This document shows, one piece after another, positions 42,938 to 54,819 of a stretch of DNA of 64,000 nt. The notes under the pieces are model-generated. The model was not told the origin of the DNA, did not search any database, and was given only the letters and a program-made list of their open reading frames with translations. Location: NCBI GenBank assembly GCA_030411725.1, contig MU839829.1, positions 1,674,001-1,738,000 on the forward strand. Reading direction: 5' to 3'. This stretch comes from Echria macrotheca (Eukaryota > Ascomycota > Sordariomycetes > Sordariales > Schizotheciaceae). Both the position numbers and the translations under genes were made by a program. Numbering within the stretch: position 1 is the first letter of the stretch; the number at the start of each line of letters is the position of its first letter.

Positions 42938-45900
42938 TTTGGGAATCGAGGCGATCGAGTGGTCGAGGTATCACGAGAAATACCAAAAAGGCAAAATGGT
43001 GGAGATGCTCTTTTGAGCGTTGTGCCGATGGCCTAGACTTGATCTGGCGTTGAGCGGAGAGGTCGCTTTTTGTCGCAGAAACCTGGTTGGGCGCTGCACT
43101 GTATTGAGTCTGGTGTGCCGGCGGAAGGAAGCGAGGAATCACGTTTAATTTTTATTCGGCCTTTGTATGGGTACTGGCGCTGGCGCGGCGCTCCAGTGCC
43201 TAGTAGGTATTTTCGTCCGTGGTATGCAGAGAGCCCTACGGGCTGGTCGGTTGCTGAGCGAGCAGTGCTGAGTGCCAGCGGCCGACAGTGCAAAACACAC
43301 AGTTCTCGCCCCGAGGCGATTCGAGGTCAGGAACCGGGCGAGGGTGGTGCACTGCTTGATTCGCAGCTTCGCGGTTTCTCAGAGTCGTTTTCAGGGAAAC
43401 CGAGGCGACGGCTGGCTGAATCTGACCAGTGTCAAATACCTTTTTGGACTTGTGCTTCCCCTGTCGAGAAATAGGATGCCCGAATGTCAGGCCGCTACCG
43501 GGTGCACCTGGACTGAAAAGGCTTCGTGACAGCGGAATGATTGAAAAGAGAATAGCGGCGAGGTGGTGGCACACTGCGGGCCAGAGCCAAACTTGCTGGG
43601 CAGTCGAAAACCGAAGGCGGGGGGTGGCGGTCGTCGAGGGCAGGTGCACAGTGCGAGGATGCGCCGAGGGGGGTTGGTGCCTTCGATGCTGGCGGGGGCA
43701 AGGGAGGGGAGCCCTGGCGAGACGGGGGAGCAAGCAGCTGCCGCGGCCATCACCTGCACGAAGCTGCGAGTCCAGGACTCCAACACCACCACGGATGCAC
43801 AGGAAACGCGACACTGGGTAAAATTGACACTTCTCAGAGATGGTGGCTGCAGTCACGTCGGCCCCGTCGTCTTCGGGGCGCACAGGCAAGGTACTTTGCA
43901 GCAGTGCAACAGCCGGTTCAAAGCGGCATGGACTGGCGCAGGTGTCAATCCGCGGCGGCGGACGTCAAGTCAAACGGCGACGTTTCTACCCGTTCTCCCT
44001 TGGTGGAGAAATAGCTGTGCGCGCGTCTTGCGTGGGCTTTGAGTTGTCCCATATACCTTTGTCAGGTGACGCGCGATACCTGTTCTGGTGTGGTCGCTCC
44101 TGCGGCGCGCAGTAGGCGCAGCTTCCCAGCTCCGCAACTTTGGTGTCAGGGTTCCGTCAGCAAGGGGCGCCTTCTCGCTGCTGATGTACACAGTGCGGCA
44201 TCCCGGAGAAAGACTGAGCGGGTAGGCGGTTGGGGTCGATGCAGAAGAGAGATTACACACTGTGATAGTCGGCTCCCTACGGGACGCGCCTCGAGTCCAT
44301 CCAAAGCAGAACAACGAGTAATATTGACAGTTCCCGGATTGGGAGTGGGGCTGGGGAGAAGCACGAGAAAAAGCCAGAACGTGCGCCGCTGCCGTTCAAA
44401 TCGTGATGCGCTTCCGGCGTGGAGCCAAATGCTGAGGGAATCGATGTGTGGTGGGGAAGCAAATGCCTTGCAGTTCGCGACCACCTCCCAGTTTTTTTTT
44501 CCTTTTTCCAGACCTGGGAAGCTGGTTGGACGAGCCCGGATGGAGGAGACTGTGGCACGGTTCAACCGGGATATCTTCGTTCTCCGAACGACACCACGGC
44601 CGTCTTTCCCGCGCCTCGACTCAACAGTCACTCACCTGCCCGCTATCTAGCTCCCAGCCGACGGAGAAGCGAGCGAAGAGGATTTTTTATCCTGCGCGTA
44701 AGGCTTCCGGCAGCGCACTTGCATTTGCCCATGGCGGCTGTCAGTGGCTGCGAGACGTCCGCACACGGGTGGCTTGTCGGCCGAGGATGCGAGTGCGGGG
44801 TCTCCAACCCTCTACCTCGCCGCTGAATTGCTGCAATTACTGCTGCAACTCGCAGCAACTGGTACGGAAGAGATTACTAGCGAGCCCGCCTGTCGTTGAC
44901 CCTCCGCTTTTCACGCGTTCTCGACACGGCGGGCGCAGGCAGCAGGACCAGGGGCCGGCTGCGAACCACTGGGAGGCCCGTATTCAATGGGTCGCGAGGC
45001 CGCGCTAAAGTTATCTTTGACGCAGCTCCCCATGAGACGATGCAGGTGCAAATGGTGAGACTCGTCTGGACGCTATCGAATGTCGAATGTGCCGCTGCGC
45101 TGGGGATCATCAACAACTCTCTGTTTGACAGCGCAGTAATGGCGGGGACGTCAATTTTGACCTGCAATATCATGCTGCTATTGTCCGGGGTTGACGGCAG
45201 AGCGACGCTCGAGCAGTCTGAAATTAGAATCTGTTAAGCCCAAGCTGGTGAAGGGCGGCTGGGGGTGTATTCCAGTCCCTCGGATCGTGAAATGAATAAT
45301 GGCTGATGGATCTTCAGCGGACGACAGCTTGACAGCCAAGGGCGGGAGAAGGCGGCGCACTGTGCAGCTGGCCTTCCAATGACTGGGCAGCTGTGGTTGT
45401 GCCACTCTGGAGAGTGGAAGAGCCTCCAACAGCCGTGGTGTTTGCGTTCGCCATCTGGTAGCATTTCGCCCCCCATCCAGTTCGCTGGTTCGGCGGCAAG
45501 TTCTTCGATGGATCACGACGTTTAATGGGCCGCCTATTTGGTGGAGCTCGATTTGCGATTGTGCCGTCTTTGCCCCCTGCCTGAAAAGGGCAGGGGTGAA
45601 GCGGAAGGCTCGCCTTGAGGTTGAGAAACTGAGGTCGCGAAGGTGTGCATCCAGCAGGGTTTGAAAGCGGGGGTGGGCGATAGCGTGTGATTGCGTGAGG
45701 AGGATTTGCAGACTAAAAAAGGAGACATTTGGAGTTACAAGACACGAAACGACGAAGAGATCAGGCGTTGGAGGTTTTGAGTGTTTTCTGGTCGCCCAAC
45801 AGAAGCCGCCCGACGTTGCATTGTTCTCTTATACCGGAGCTGGTGATGAAGATGTAGTCATTCTACAAGCCACGGGCTCATGGCTGAAGTCAAGCTCGTT

Positions 45901-48012
45901 CGGCTGATTCCTCAGCAGCGAAGGCGGACACCGCACAGTGCGGACGACCTTTTCCTCGATAGGAAAGGCGTCACAAGCGAACTGTGGGGGTTTCCAACTC
46001 GAGTGACTTTGAAATGGTCTGTGCATTTAGTGTACACTGTCGTCAACAGGGTGCAGGTCCCGCGCTGGGATCGGTCGCTATCGCATTACAGGGCCGTCCG
46101 CTGCCCAATGGATATACGGCAGGACTTATCTCAAGCCAATGCCTTTTGTTCAGCGGTTCTACCCGGCTTATTATGGAAGCAAAGAGGGTGAGAGGGATTG
46201 GTGAATGGTGATGGGAAAAGAGTGTGTGGAGTCGTCGCTGGAAAGGGAACTTCTTCTTACGGACTCAAACCTCGCTCTGATTCGTCGGATGACCGGAAAA
46301 GTTCAGAAGCCCTGTCGAGCACCACACTCCCCACCACACCCCACCTCTCCACCTGAGAAGTGACCCGCGAAAGCTCTGACTAAGCGGTCCCGATGCCTCA
46401 CACGCTCCAGCCTGTGAATTCGTCTTCCGGAGGCATCAAGCTGACACACGGGAACGAGGCAACCAGTCATCAGGCTGCTGACTCGGGATGCCGACATAAT
46501 GGCGCGCCGCGTCTAATAAAAAGCGGGCTCACCCAAGATTTGGGGGTGTGGATAGGTTGAGCGATGCTTGGTGCGGTTTGTTCCCGACAAGCGGCTCTCC
46601 GACGCCCTCCGAAGTAGAAGCGCGGCTGGGCTTCGGCCGCATATCTCCCGGACCCGACCCAAGCATTTCTCGGACTCCGGTACTGGGTCTGGGGCCCGGG
46701 AAAGGTGGAGGGTTGCTGACCGCTTCCGGCACGAGTCCCAACGTTCGGCGCAAAGCTGCACAGCCGGGCGGTTCCGCTTGCGTGCTGCATGCAAGACAGC
46801 ATTTCCGGTGACGAGCTTCTGTGAGCGCGGTCCGCCGGAGCTTACCAAGAGCGGATTCACCGCGGGAGGTGAAGTGATTCTTGACCAAGATTACTACTAC
46901 CCGGCCGTGACATATTCCGCACCGAATTGAGTTACTGGCTCAGCAAATTTGCTCGGCTTACTTCTGTATACTGGATGTCCCGGGACTGACTGCGTAGCTG
47001 CACTCTTGTTGATTGACTGTCCGTATTCTTACGGTAAAGTGGTTGATTCTCGACAGTCAAAAAGTCAATCATGACGGAAAGGACATACGAATTCTTGCTC
47101 GTTGGGATGCGGCGACTTTATTTATTCCTACTCACAGGACACGTGAAAGGGAAACTCTTGGCATTCCTGATGAAGCAGAGACGGGTTTGACCTGGATCGA
47201 AGTGGTCCGATTCTCAAGATCCAAGTGGATGTTGGGTGCAGCACGGTGCTCCAGCTGGCCCGTGCTGTCTACCACAGCCAATGCAAAAAACCACAGCCGC
47301 GAGCTTGACCCTGAGCCCCACCTGTGCCCCTGTCTCCCGACGCCATCTGAAACGGCTTCTGTCAGGGACTGCACATCTCCAACGACAAGTCTCCCAAGTC
47401 TTGCAGCAGAATCGAAGCAATTGAATCGCCGCGCTGGCGCCGCAACCTCTTTCAAGCGTTCTGGTAGGCTCTGGTCTGGCCCGGCCCAGCGGTCTCCCCC
47501 TTTGCCTGTCTCCCTTTTCTGGCCCAGTCCCCATCACCCCCCAAACGTGCAGCGTCGACTCTGCGATGCGCCATCCCGTCAGCTAGCGCTTGACGTCGCT
47601 TTGTTTCTGGAGCTCCCTCTCCGTGTTTCTTCCTGTCTTCTTTTCCTCCTGTCCACTCCCTTCTCCGCTAGGTTCGGTGGTTACCGGCAGTTCATCGACA
47701 AGAATTATCATCATCGCCAATGTCGTGATCCAGTGTTGTCGCCCAAACCGTTTTCTTTTCTCTTTGGCTTCGTAACGCTTGGTCGGAACACTCCTTTTTT
47801 ACGCTCGGCGCAGGGAATTGCAGGTCGATTTCGCCCATATTCACTCATTGTCGAAAACAATCCAATCGACTAACGAGACGCCGGTCGTCAATTTGCACTC
47901 AAGAGGGGGATCTGTAAGGGAAGACTAGGAGGGAACTCTAGAGGGGCTGTCGGTGTTATTCTCGAGTCTAAGCTACTTACTGCTCGCCATCAACCGACGC
48001 CCGACAGCAAAC
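42938..48012. other. 5-kb divergent region between Mcm1 and tetraspanin genes
   Basis: Gene-free, with both flanking genes transcribed outward. The open frames on both strands (for example 43236-43889 and 47013-47873) lack domains and consistent codon bias. The right end (47480-48012) is pyrimidine-rich like a leader. I see no RNA gene. Confidence 0.5.
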
Positions 48013-48798
48013 ATGGCGAACAAAGTAGCTCTGGCCTATATGGTCTCCGACTTCCTTTTCCTTCTGATGGGCGCCTTCATGCTCGCCTTTGCCGTCATTG
48101 TCCAGAATATCCAGATGGAGACAGCATTGGACGGAAAGCAGGCGGCGAGGAATCTTTTGTACCAGCGGTTTCCCCTGACAGGTGAGCAACATGAGAAGGG
48201 AGTTGAGAGCGCAACTGGGGGCTAATTATGATTTCAGCTGGTATTGCAAACGCTATCCTGGTCTTTATCACATTCGCCATGACGCTTCCCGGCATCGTCA
48301 CCAACTCTCGGACCTGGCTCAAGCTGGGCGGTATCATGGCGACCATCTGCGCCGTCTTCAGCATGGTCGTCGGTCTGTATCTGTGGATCTTGACCCTTAA
48401 GACCAAGGGCGACTTTTTCCCCTTGTGGATGGCCCAGCCCGCTGCTGTCCAGGACCTGATGCAGAGCTCGGTATGTTGTTTTCGATGTCTTCTTTGTGAG
48501 CCCAGACTAATTTGTCTCATAGTTCCAATGCTGTGGCTATTTCAACAGCTCATCGCCTGCCTTCGTGACGAACCCGACGTGCCCGAGTCCCGCCGCGGCG
48601 GCCCTGATGCGCGGGTGTGCGACGCCGATTACTTCGTTCGCCAACATCTTCCTCGACGACATCTTCACCGCGGTCTTTGGAATGGTCGGCGTCGATGCGG
48701 TTTTCATCATGGCCACGGCTTGCTTGCTGAAGGAGCGCAAGGAACGGGAGCGATTCCGTCATATCGACGAGAAGAGCGGTGTCAGGGACTCCTTTTAG
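48013..48798 (+). CDS. Pls1-type tetraspanin, 225 aa
   Basis: Fungal tetraspanins organise membrane protein complexes; Pls1 is required for appressorium or ascospore re-polarisation in several Sordariomycetes. Exons are 48013-48181, 48238-48470 and 48523-48798, with two introns of 56 and 52 bp ending TTTCAG and CATAG. Four membrane spans are visible at about 11-30, 59-77, 87-108 and 177-199, with a short first loop (about 31-56) and a larger second extracellular loop. That loop carries the tetraspanin CCG motif (C137, C138, G139) plus C154 and C166, giving the four cysteines for two disulfides. The cytoplasmic tail is short and charged (KERKERERFRHIDEKSGVRD). The total of 225 residues matches the length I recall for Pls1. 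The tetraspanin call is strong; Pls1 rather than another fungal subgroup is likely but unproven. Confidence 0.85.
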
Positions 48799-50470
48799 GG
48801 GGGGCCTGAGGACTGGTGGATGAGCCGCTTGGGCCGTTTATCCTTGCCTCATGCTGGCTCCTCTCTTCGAACTAGAACTGCGAAGAGATCCCGGGGCTGG
48901 TAAAGTCGCCCACACTCCTCCTGGTGGTGCTATGTCCAATATCGGGCGGCTTTCGGTAAAAGCCTTGGCCCAGGTTGAGATAAGGCAGGACGGCCGATGT
49001 TAATCCTGTTGGAGACGGATAATGGGGCAACGAGAAGGAAGCAGGAAGCCCTACCGTATACACTTGCCATCTCCAGCTTCGATCTATCCTCTTTTTTGGT
49101 GTCATATTTTTCTTCCATGTCCTTCATCTTCACATACACAACCTTACTTGTCCTGCTTTGCTCGAGACCCACCCAGCCCATTGTAGACAACCCAGTATAT
49201 ATATCTACTTCATTCCGATCTGAACATAGGAAAATAGAATAAGTGCTACGATAAGAAATATGTAACATCCAGATGGATACTTGAGTGATACATACAGTCT
49301 CTCAACGATGAGCCAGTGTCGACGGATGCCTGCGAGGCTCATTAGACAACACAACGGAAATTGCATCCAGCAACAACTGCCATTCATACACTGGGACGAA
49401 GCCCTAAACGTGTTTCCAAGTTCATAAAAACCCATGGCATTTCCTTCCCGCCACAGGAGCGGAGGGACTTGTTAGGCCAGGCAGGAGCACCCAGTCAAGA
49501 TGGAAGGCGCGCAAGGACCCACGGGCACTGTATTTAGCCAGCCCTCAGGGCTCATCCTCTCTTCCACTAAATCAAGCATCCTTACCTAGTCTTTTAGACT
49601 CGGGGTACCTGGGGGAGGGAATAAGGTATTCCCGGCCAGCACTCACTTCGAATAATCCCAACCCACAGCACTTTTTTATATGGAAGAGAAAAGAAAAAAT
49701 TTCCAAGTGAAACAACATCCCCTTTCTTCCTTCCTCCCTCAGCCAAGATTTCTATGGACATGGAACTGAATCCAAGTACCTATATAGTATAGTCGTGTAT
49801 TCTGCAATAGAAAGTGGAAACTAGAAAGATACACAAACCCAACCTGTAAACGGAACAAAGAGCTACCTAGGTACCCGGTATAAGTACAATACATCTGCAT
49901 CCCTCCCTCCCAGGTCCCTACCCTCGGCCTCACCAGGCACGGATCCTCCGTACAGATAGAGAGATAGATCCTCCCTTAGAATAAGAGGCCTCCCTCTAGA
50001 ATAACCCCAGATATATACGGAATACATGTGGAGAACGAAAACCCCGTAGCGCACCACCATCTACGCGTAGGTACCCTGCACCTGCACTGCAGCTGCAGCA
50101 ATGTTCCCTGGATGAAGTCTCGACTCTGACTCTTTTAAGACTGAGATTAAGGTATATCGCATATCAAACCCGCCAGAACACCAACCGACATAATAAATAA
50201 AACACCTATTCGCTACATAGAGGTATCACGATGCTATCCGTAGGTATACCCCCCCCAAAGTCTTTCTTTGCTTGTTCGCCTTTCCCCTTTGTGAAACCGA
50301 CCCACCATGCAAAATGAACAAATAAAACCCACCCATACAGGCAACGGAACAACACACACATGATGCGTAGGTATATACAACCCCATGGTTTCTTCTCTTT
50401 TCAAAAACCTTGTTGCATTTTCGCGCCCATATTGGTTATTCTGCTGACCTGACTGCTTGGTACTGACTGG
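48799..50470. other. Convergent intergenic region (tetraspanin / NIPA gene)
   Basis: This holds both 3' flanks. From about 49640 to 50450 the plus strand is A/C-rich, i.e. T/G-rich in the sense of the NIPA gene. A TACCTAGGTA palindrome lies at 49864-49873. No coding frame is convincing. Confidence 0.5.
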
Positions 50471-52427
50471 TTATACCATCGCCCCCGGATCATCACCAGG
50501 TGGCGGCGGCTCCCTATTAGTGCTACTACTACTCCCCCCAGTACCAGTACCCCTCCTCCCTGCAGGCTTGTTATTGTTATTGTTACTCCCGCCAGCCTGC
50601 GCGGATGACGACGCCACCGACGGCTGCTGCTGTTGTGCCACGCGCCGTGATATCAACAACGGGCGGGTGACATCTTCTCCACTCCCCCGACGAGTCGGTG
50701 ATACCTCGCCGCCGCCGCCGGTGACAACCCTGTCAGTCCAGCCCACGGGACTCGCAGCCGGCGAGCTCACGATCCTAGGGCTTGCAGCTCTCCCCTTTTG
50801 CTTGTCCCCCCTACCCCACCAGCGCAGCCTCCACAGGCCGCCCACTGCCTCCTGCAGCCCGCCGCTGGAACCCTTGCGGTTGGCTGTCGGCCTTCTGGCC
50901 GTGAAGCCCGGAAACCCGGTAGATTTCCGCCTGCGACGGAAATTCCGTCTTGGGGATTCGACCGCTGCTGAAGCACCGCCGGTGCCGTCGCCGCTCTGGG
51001 CAAGAGAGGGAAAGTCGGTGGTGGACCTCCGCGGAAACAAAAGAGATGCCGACTCGGAAGGACCCGGAAGAGTTGTGGAGCGGCGGCGATTAAGCATGGG
51101 AGATGGGGAGCTGGGAGTCTCGCGGTCTTCGAGCTCGTCCCAGATCTCGGCCTGTTCGGTCCAACGGGAAACGGATGACCGCATCGACGGCGCGGTTGGC
51201 CGCTTTCGTGGGGGAAGGGGCGAGGGTTCGCCAGAAGTGGACTTGGTGCGACCGGGTCGGAAGGTCTGGTAGGACATGTATTGAGTGGACTGGGCATTCT
51301 CCTCTTCGTCACCGAGGTCAGAGGCGAGCAGCAAGTCTTCCTCGTCTTCTTCGCCGTCCGTGTCCTCGACCATCCCGAGGCCGGGTGCGAGGCTCGACTG
51401 GCCAACACCCGGGGTGTGTTGTTCGTCGCTGAGCCGCCACGACAGAGCGAGGACGCCTGAGAGAAGGATAACGGTGCCGAGGGCAATGAGGCAGGCCCGC
51501 AGCGGGTTTATGAGGTCGGTCTGGCGGAAGTAGATGAGCCCGTCTAGGATGGCGATGATGTTGTAAACGCAGAATATGAGGGGGTAAAGGACCGAGGTTG
51601 AGACCAACTTCAGGCCACGGTGAAGATAGTAAAGCTGGCAGAGCGCGAGCGTGACCAGCCAGATGACCAACATCCACGACTGCCAATGCACAAACTGGTT
51701 GTCGCCGTCGGCGATCGTCCTGACGATCAGCTCCACGGCTGACTTGGCAACGAGCAGTGAGTGTGCCGACAGAATGCCGCTGATACACCCATATGCAAAT
51801 CCTCTGGCGAGCCGGAATCTGGGATCCTGCTTTAGCGTCGTGGTCTGGCCAACGACCTCGGTTGCAACGGCGATGCCAACCACAATGACGGCCTGAAACG
51901 ACATCCATATCACAAAAGGCCGCCGTCCCAGTAGTTCCAGCAGTTCGCTAAGCTTGTGCGCCGGCGAGGGGATTGCGCCGAAGATGGCAATGAGCACAGC
52001 ACCGCTGCAGACCAGCAACGTTCCCCACAGTGACCATCTCGTGAACGGCTCCCCGAGGATGAGGGTGGCGCATATCGAGTTGAAGACCAGCCCCGAGGCC
52101 TGTAATGTCGAGAGCACCGGCAGCGGCAGCATGGATATTTGGATCGAACTCCCGACCACGTTTGATATGATGAACATGCCCATGCCGATCTGCCACCTTC
52201 TCCTCCTGTAGGGCGGTCGCCGCGCATCGTAGGGCCCCTTTTCGTCTTCGAGTATGTGCGATTTTCGTTGGAGTGTGAGACCTAAGCTCTGGACGCTCGT
52301 CGACATGAGACCGACAACGATACCGAGCTGTTTTTGTTGAATTAGCGGGTTGGCGCCTTTGAAAGCGATATGCGCAACCACTCACAGCAATGCTCCCGCC
52401 GGGAGACAGGCCGTCAATGAGCCCCAT
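50471..52427 (-). CDS. NIPA-family (DUF803) magnesium transporter-like protein, 632 aa
   Basis: NIPA proteins are multi-span membrane proteins linked to Mg2+ transport. Exon 1 (52386-52427) encodes 14 residues ending GGSIA; after a 58-bp intron, exon 2 (50471-52327) begins LGIVVGLMSTSVQSLGLTLQ, the classic NIPA first span. About nine membrane spans lie in residues 15-330, including PVLSTLQASGLVFNSICATL, which matches the family core, and YPLIFCVYNIIAILDGLIYF. The remaining ~300 residues form an unusually long cytoplasmic tail. It is acidic near 345-375 (EDTDGEEDEEDLLLASDLGD), then Ser/Pro/Arg-rich, with Gln and Asn runs (QQQQ, NNNNN) encoded by trinucleotide repeats. The transporter domain is a confident call. 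Substrate and membrane (plasma or vacuolar/endosomal) are not shown. It is divergent from the V-ATPase E gene across 1.06 kb. Confidence 0.88.
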
Positions 52428-53486
52428 TGCGCCGAAGGCACGGGGTCATCTACGCAGCCTCGGGGAATATTCGATTTCGTCTCGTGTTTGCATAGAGAAT
52501 GGTCGAGGTAAAGGATAGCGGTCGATGCGGCCAGGCCCCAACCGTTCTTCACCGTCCAGTTCTTTGTGCGCTAGTATTCACCCCGACGTTCGGAGCGCAA
52601 TAATCGAGGTCGGATGTCAGGAGAAACAGAGCGCGCTCGTATTCTCGGACGAGGAGGGTTGGGAAGTCCTAGGTAGTTTTGTTTAGGCCAGGTCAATGAC
52701 GCTGCGCTCGGCAGTTGTGCATCGAGGGTCCAGTCCCCTCGACAACAGCGCCGGCGGCGATCATGGGGCAGATGCGCGCAGCGGCCAGCAAAATGCGCCG
52801 TGTCTTGGAAACAGGCTGCTTGTGTGTCGAAAGGCCGGTCGCGGTGGATTGGAATGGAGTGCACGATTCGTAGGGAGGCTTATAGGGTTGCGGTTTGCGG
52901 TGGTATGGACGAAACACCGGACCTGGTCATCAACTGGAGCAACAGCAGCAGCTCAACGCTTTTGGAACCCCCCTGGCCCGCCAATCGCCCTGTCTGCATG
53001 CAGTGCGACGCCTGACGCCAGCTCAGCGCGGCTGGCGAGCCGGCATCTTCTCAGCCTGTTTCAATTAATTATCCACTGCACCAGCCACAGAGCAGTTCGT
53101 TACACACTTACGGAGGTGGGGTTTGTGTGGCTGGAGCTGGTTCGCAGCGGTCGGTGGAGCTGACGAGCGGCAGGCCGACTCCATCGGGGGAGCTTGCGTC
53201 AAAGGCGTCAACCCGTGAGCATCGTCAAACTCCGAACCTCACCAGCCAGCCAAGCCGATACAGGTTGTTTTGCCGAGCAGCACCATTGCGCCGCCGCCCC
53301 GATTTGCTTCCCTACGATACCACATCCTCGGCCACCCGTCTGCCATATCTACCCCCTTTTTGCACCATCGAAGCTCTGAGAGCTGGTGTCCGAGGCCATT
53401 ATCTCCAACTGCCTCCTCGCCAGACTGGACCTGGCGCTATCTAACAACTCGCCAATTCCCTCACAACACCACCACCAACCGCAAAC
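52428..53486. other. Divergent promoter region (NIPA gene / V-ATPase E gene)
   Basis: About 1.06 kb shared upstream region. The V-ATPase side ends in a C/A-rich leader with CCACCACCAACC just before the ATG. No gene is seen inside. Confidence 0.55.
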
Positions 53487-54368
53487 ATGTCACACATCCA
53501 CGCCTTGTCCGACGACCAGGTAAGGCTTCTTCTCATGAACCATTTACAACAAGCTCCTTCGGTCCCGATATCCCCTCACCACCACCACTACCACCACCAC
53601 CCCGCCCACCGACATGGCCAACTAAAAAGTGTGCATACTACAGGTCGGCCAAGAGCTCCGCAAGATGACGGCCTTCATCAAGCAAGAAGCCAACGAGAAG
53701 GCGCACGAGATTAGTATCAAGGCCGACGAGGAGTTCGCCATCGAGAAGTCGAAGCTGGTCCGCCAGGAGACGGACGCCATCGACTCGGCCTACGCGAAGA
53801 AGTTCAAGCAGGCCACCATGTCGCAGCAGATCGCCCGGTCGACGGTGGCCAACAAGACGCGCCTGCGCGTCCTCGGCGCCCGCCAGGAGCTGCTGGACGA
53901 GATCTTCGAGACGGCGCAGCAGCGCCTCCCGGACGCCGCCAAGGACCAAAAACGCTACGAGGGCATCCTCAAGGGGCTTATTCTGGAAGGCTTCTACGCG
54001 CTCGCCGAGCCCGAGCTGCAGGTGCGCGCGCGCAAGGCCGACAAGGAAATAGTCGGGAGGGCGATCGAGGCGGCGACCAAGGAGTACACGGAGAATACGG
54101 GCAAGGACATTTCGGCTACGATTGACGAGGAGAACCCCGTCGCCGAGGGGAGGTGAGTTGATATCCCAGAAAAAAAACGGACTGGCAAGAATGTACACAC
54201 TGACTTGTTCTGTACAGCGCCGGCGGCGTCGTTATTGTTGGAACTGGTGGCAAGATTGACATTGATAACACGCTTGAGGCCAGGTTGGGGCTACTGAGGC
54301 AGAGTGCCCTTCCTGCCATGCGTGAGGCGTTGTTTGGACAGAATCCGAACCGCAAGTTCTTTGATTGA
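53487..54368 (+). CDS. vma4: V-type proton ATPase subunit E, 230 aa
   Basis: Subunit E pairs with subunit G to form the peripheral stalks that hold V1 to Vo in the vacuolar/endosomal proton pump. Exons are 53487-53519 (11 codons, MSHIHALSDDQ), 53644-54152 and 54218-54368, with introns of 124 and 65 bp. The N-terminal half is the characteristic long helix (VGQELRKMTAFIKQEANEKA, then a KADEEFAIEK segment), rich in Lys, Glu and Ala. The C-terminal globular part includes GGVVIVGTGGKIDIDNTLEA, a family hallmark, followed by RLGLLRQSALPAMREALFG. The total of 230 residues equals the usual fungal length. Codons are strongly C/G-ending, as expected for an abundant housekeeping protein. Confidence 0.96.
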
Positions 54369-54819
54369 GAGAGTTGGGTAAAGACAGGTTTTTCATCATC
54401 CATCGTGTACCACGGGCAGGGGGGCTTTTCATTGCAAAGGAGCCATTGTCGGATACCGCATTTGTTGTCGTCATGAAAGGGGGGAATAACGAGCCCAGAT
54501 AGGCAGGATGATAGAGTCATGCAGCCAGGGAGGCGTGCTCTCGAGTTGTATGATAAACCGGGTCTAGCTGACGGACTCCCTAACCATGCTAATAAACACT
54601 CGTAAATGCCATCCCTACCCCTACCCCAGACGCCTTTTTCATGTCGTCTCGATGGTGTCCTATGTATCTAGACATCTAAAATTCTCGACCTGTTTCACAT
54701 TACGTGGCCGTCTACCCCGTACGCCTCCTGGGAAACCCCGAACACCACCCGTCCAATGGTATCAAACTAAACCATGAAGATTCATACGCCTTATATAAAT
54801 CACTGTCAAAAACGATATA
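54369..54819. other. Short convergent gap
   Basis: This is the 3' flank of both the V-ATPase E gene and the PIP-box-like gene. No feature is seen. Confidence 0.6.

Noticed and set aside
43236..43889. 217-codon minus-strand open frame upstream of Mcm1
   Set aside because: Overlapping frames on both strands are equally open; composition is Arg/Pro/His-rich as expected from GC-rich non-coding DNA.
47013..47873. 286-codon plus-strand open frame upstream of the tetraspanin gene
   Set aside because: No domain, erratic composition, and it lies in a pyrimidine-rich leader region; more likely untranslated sequence.
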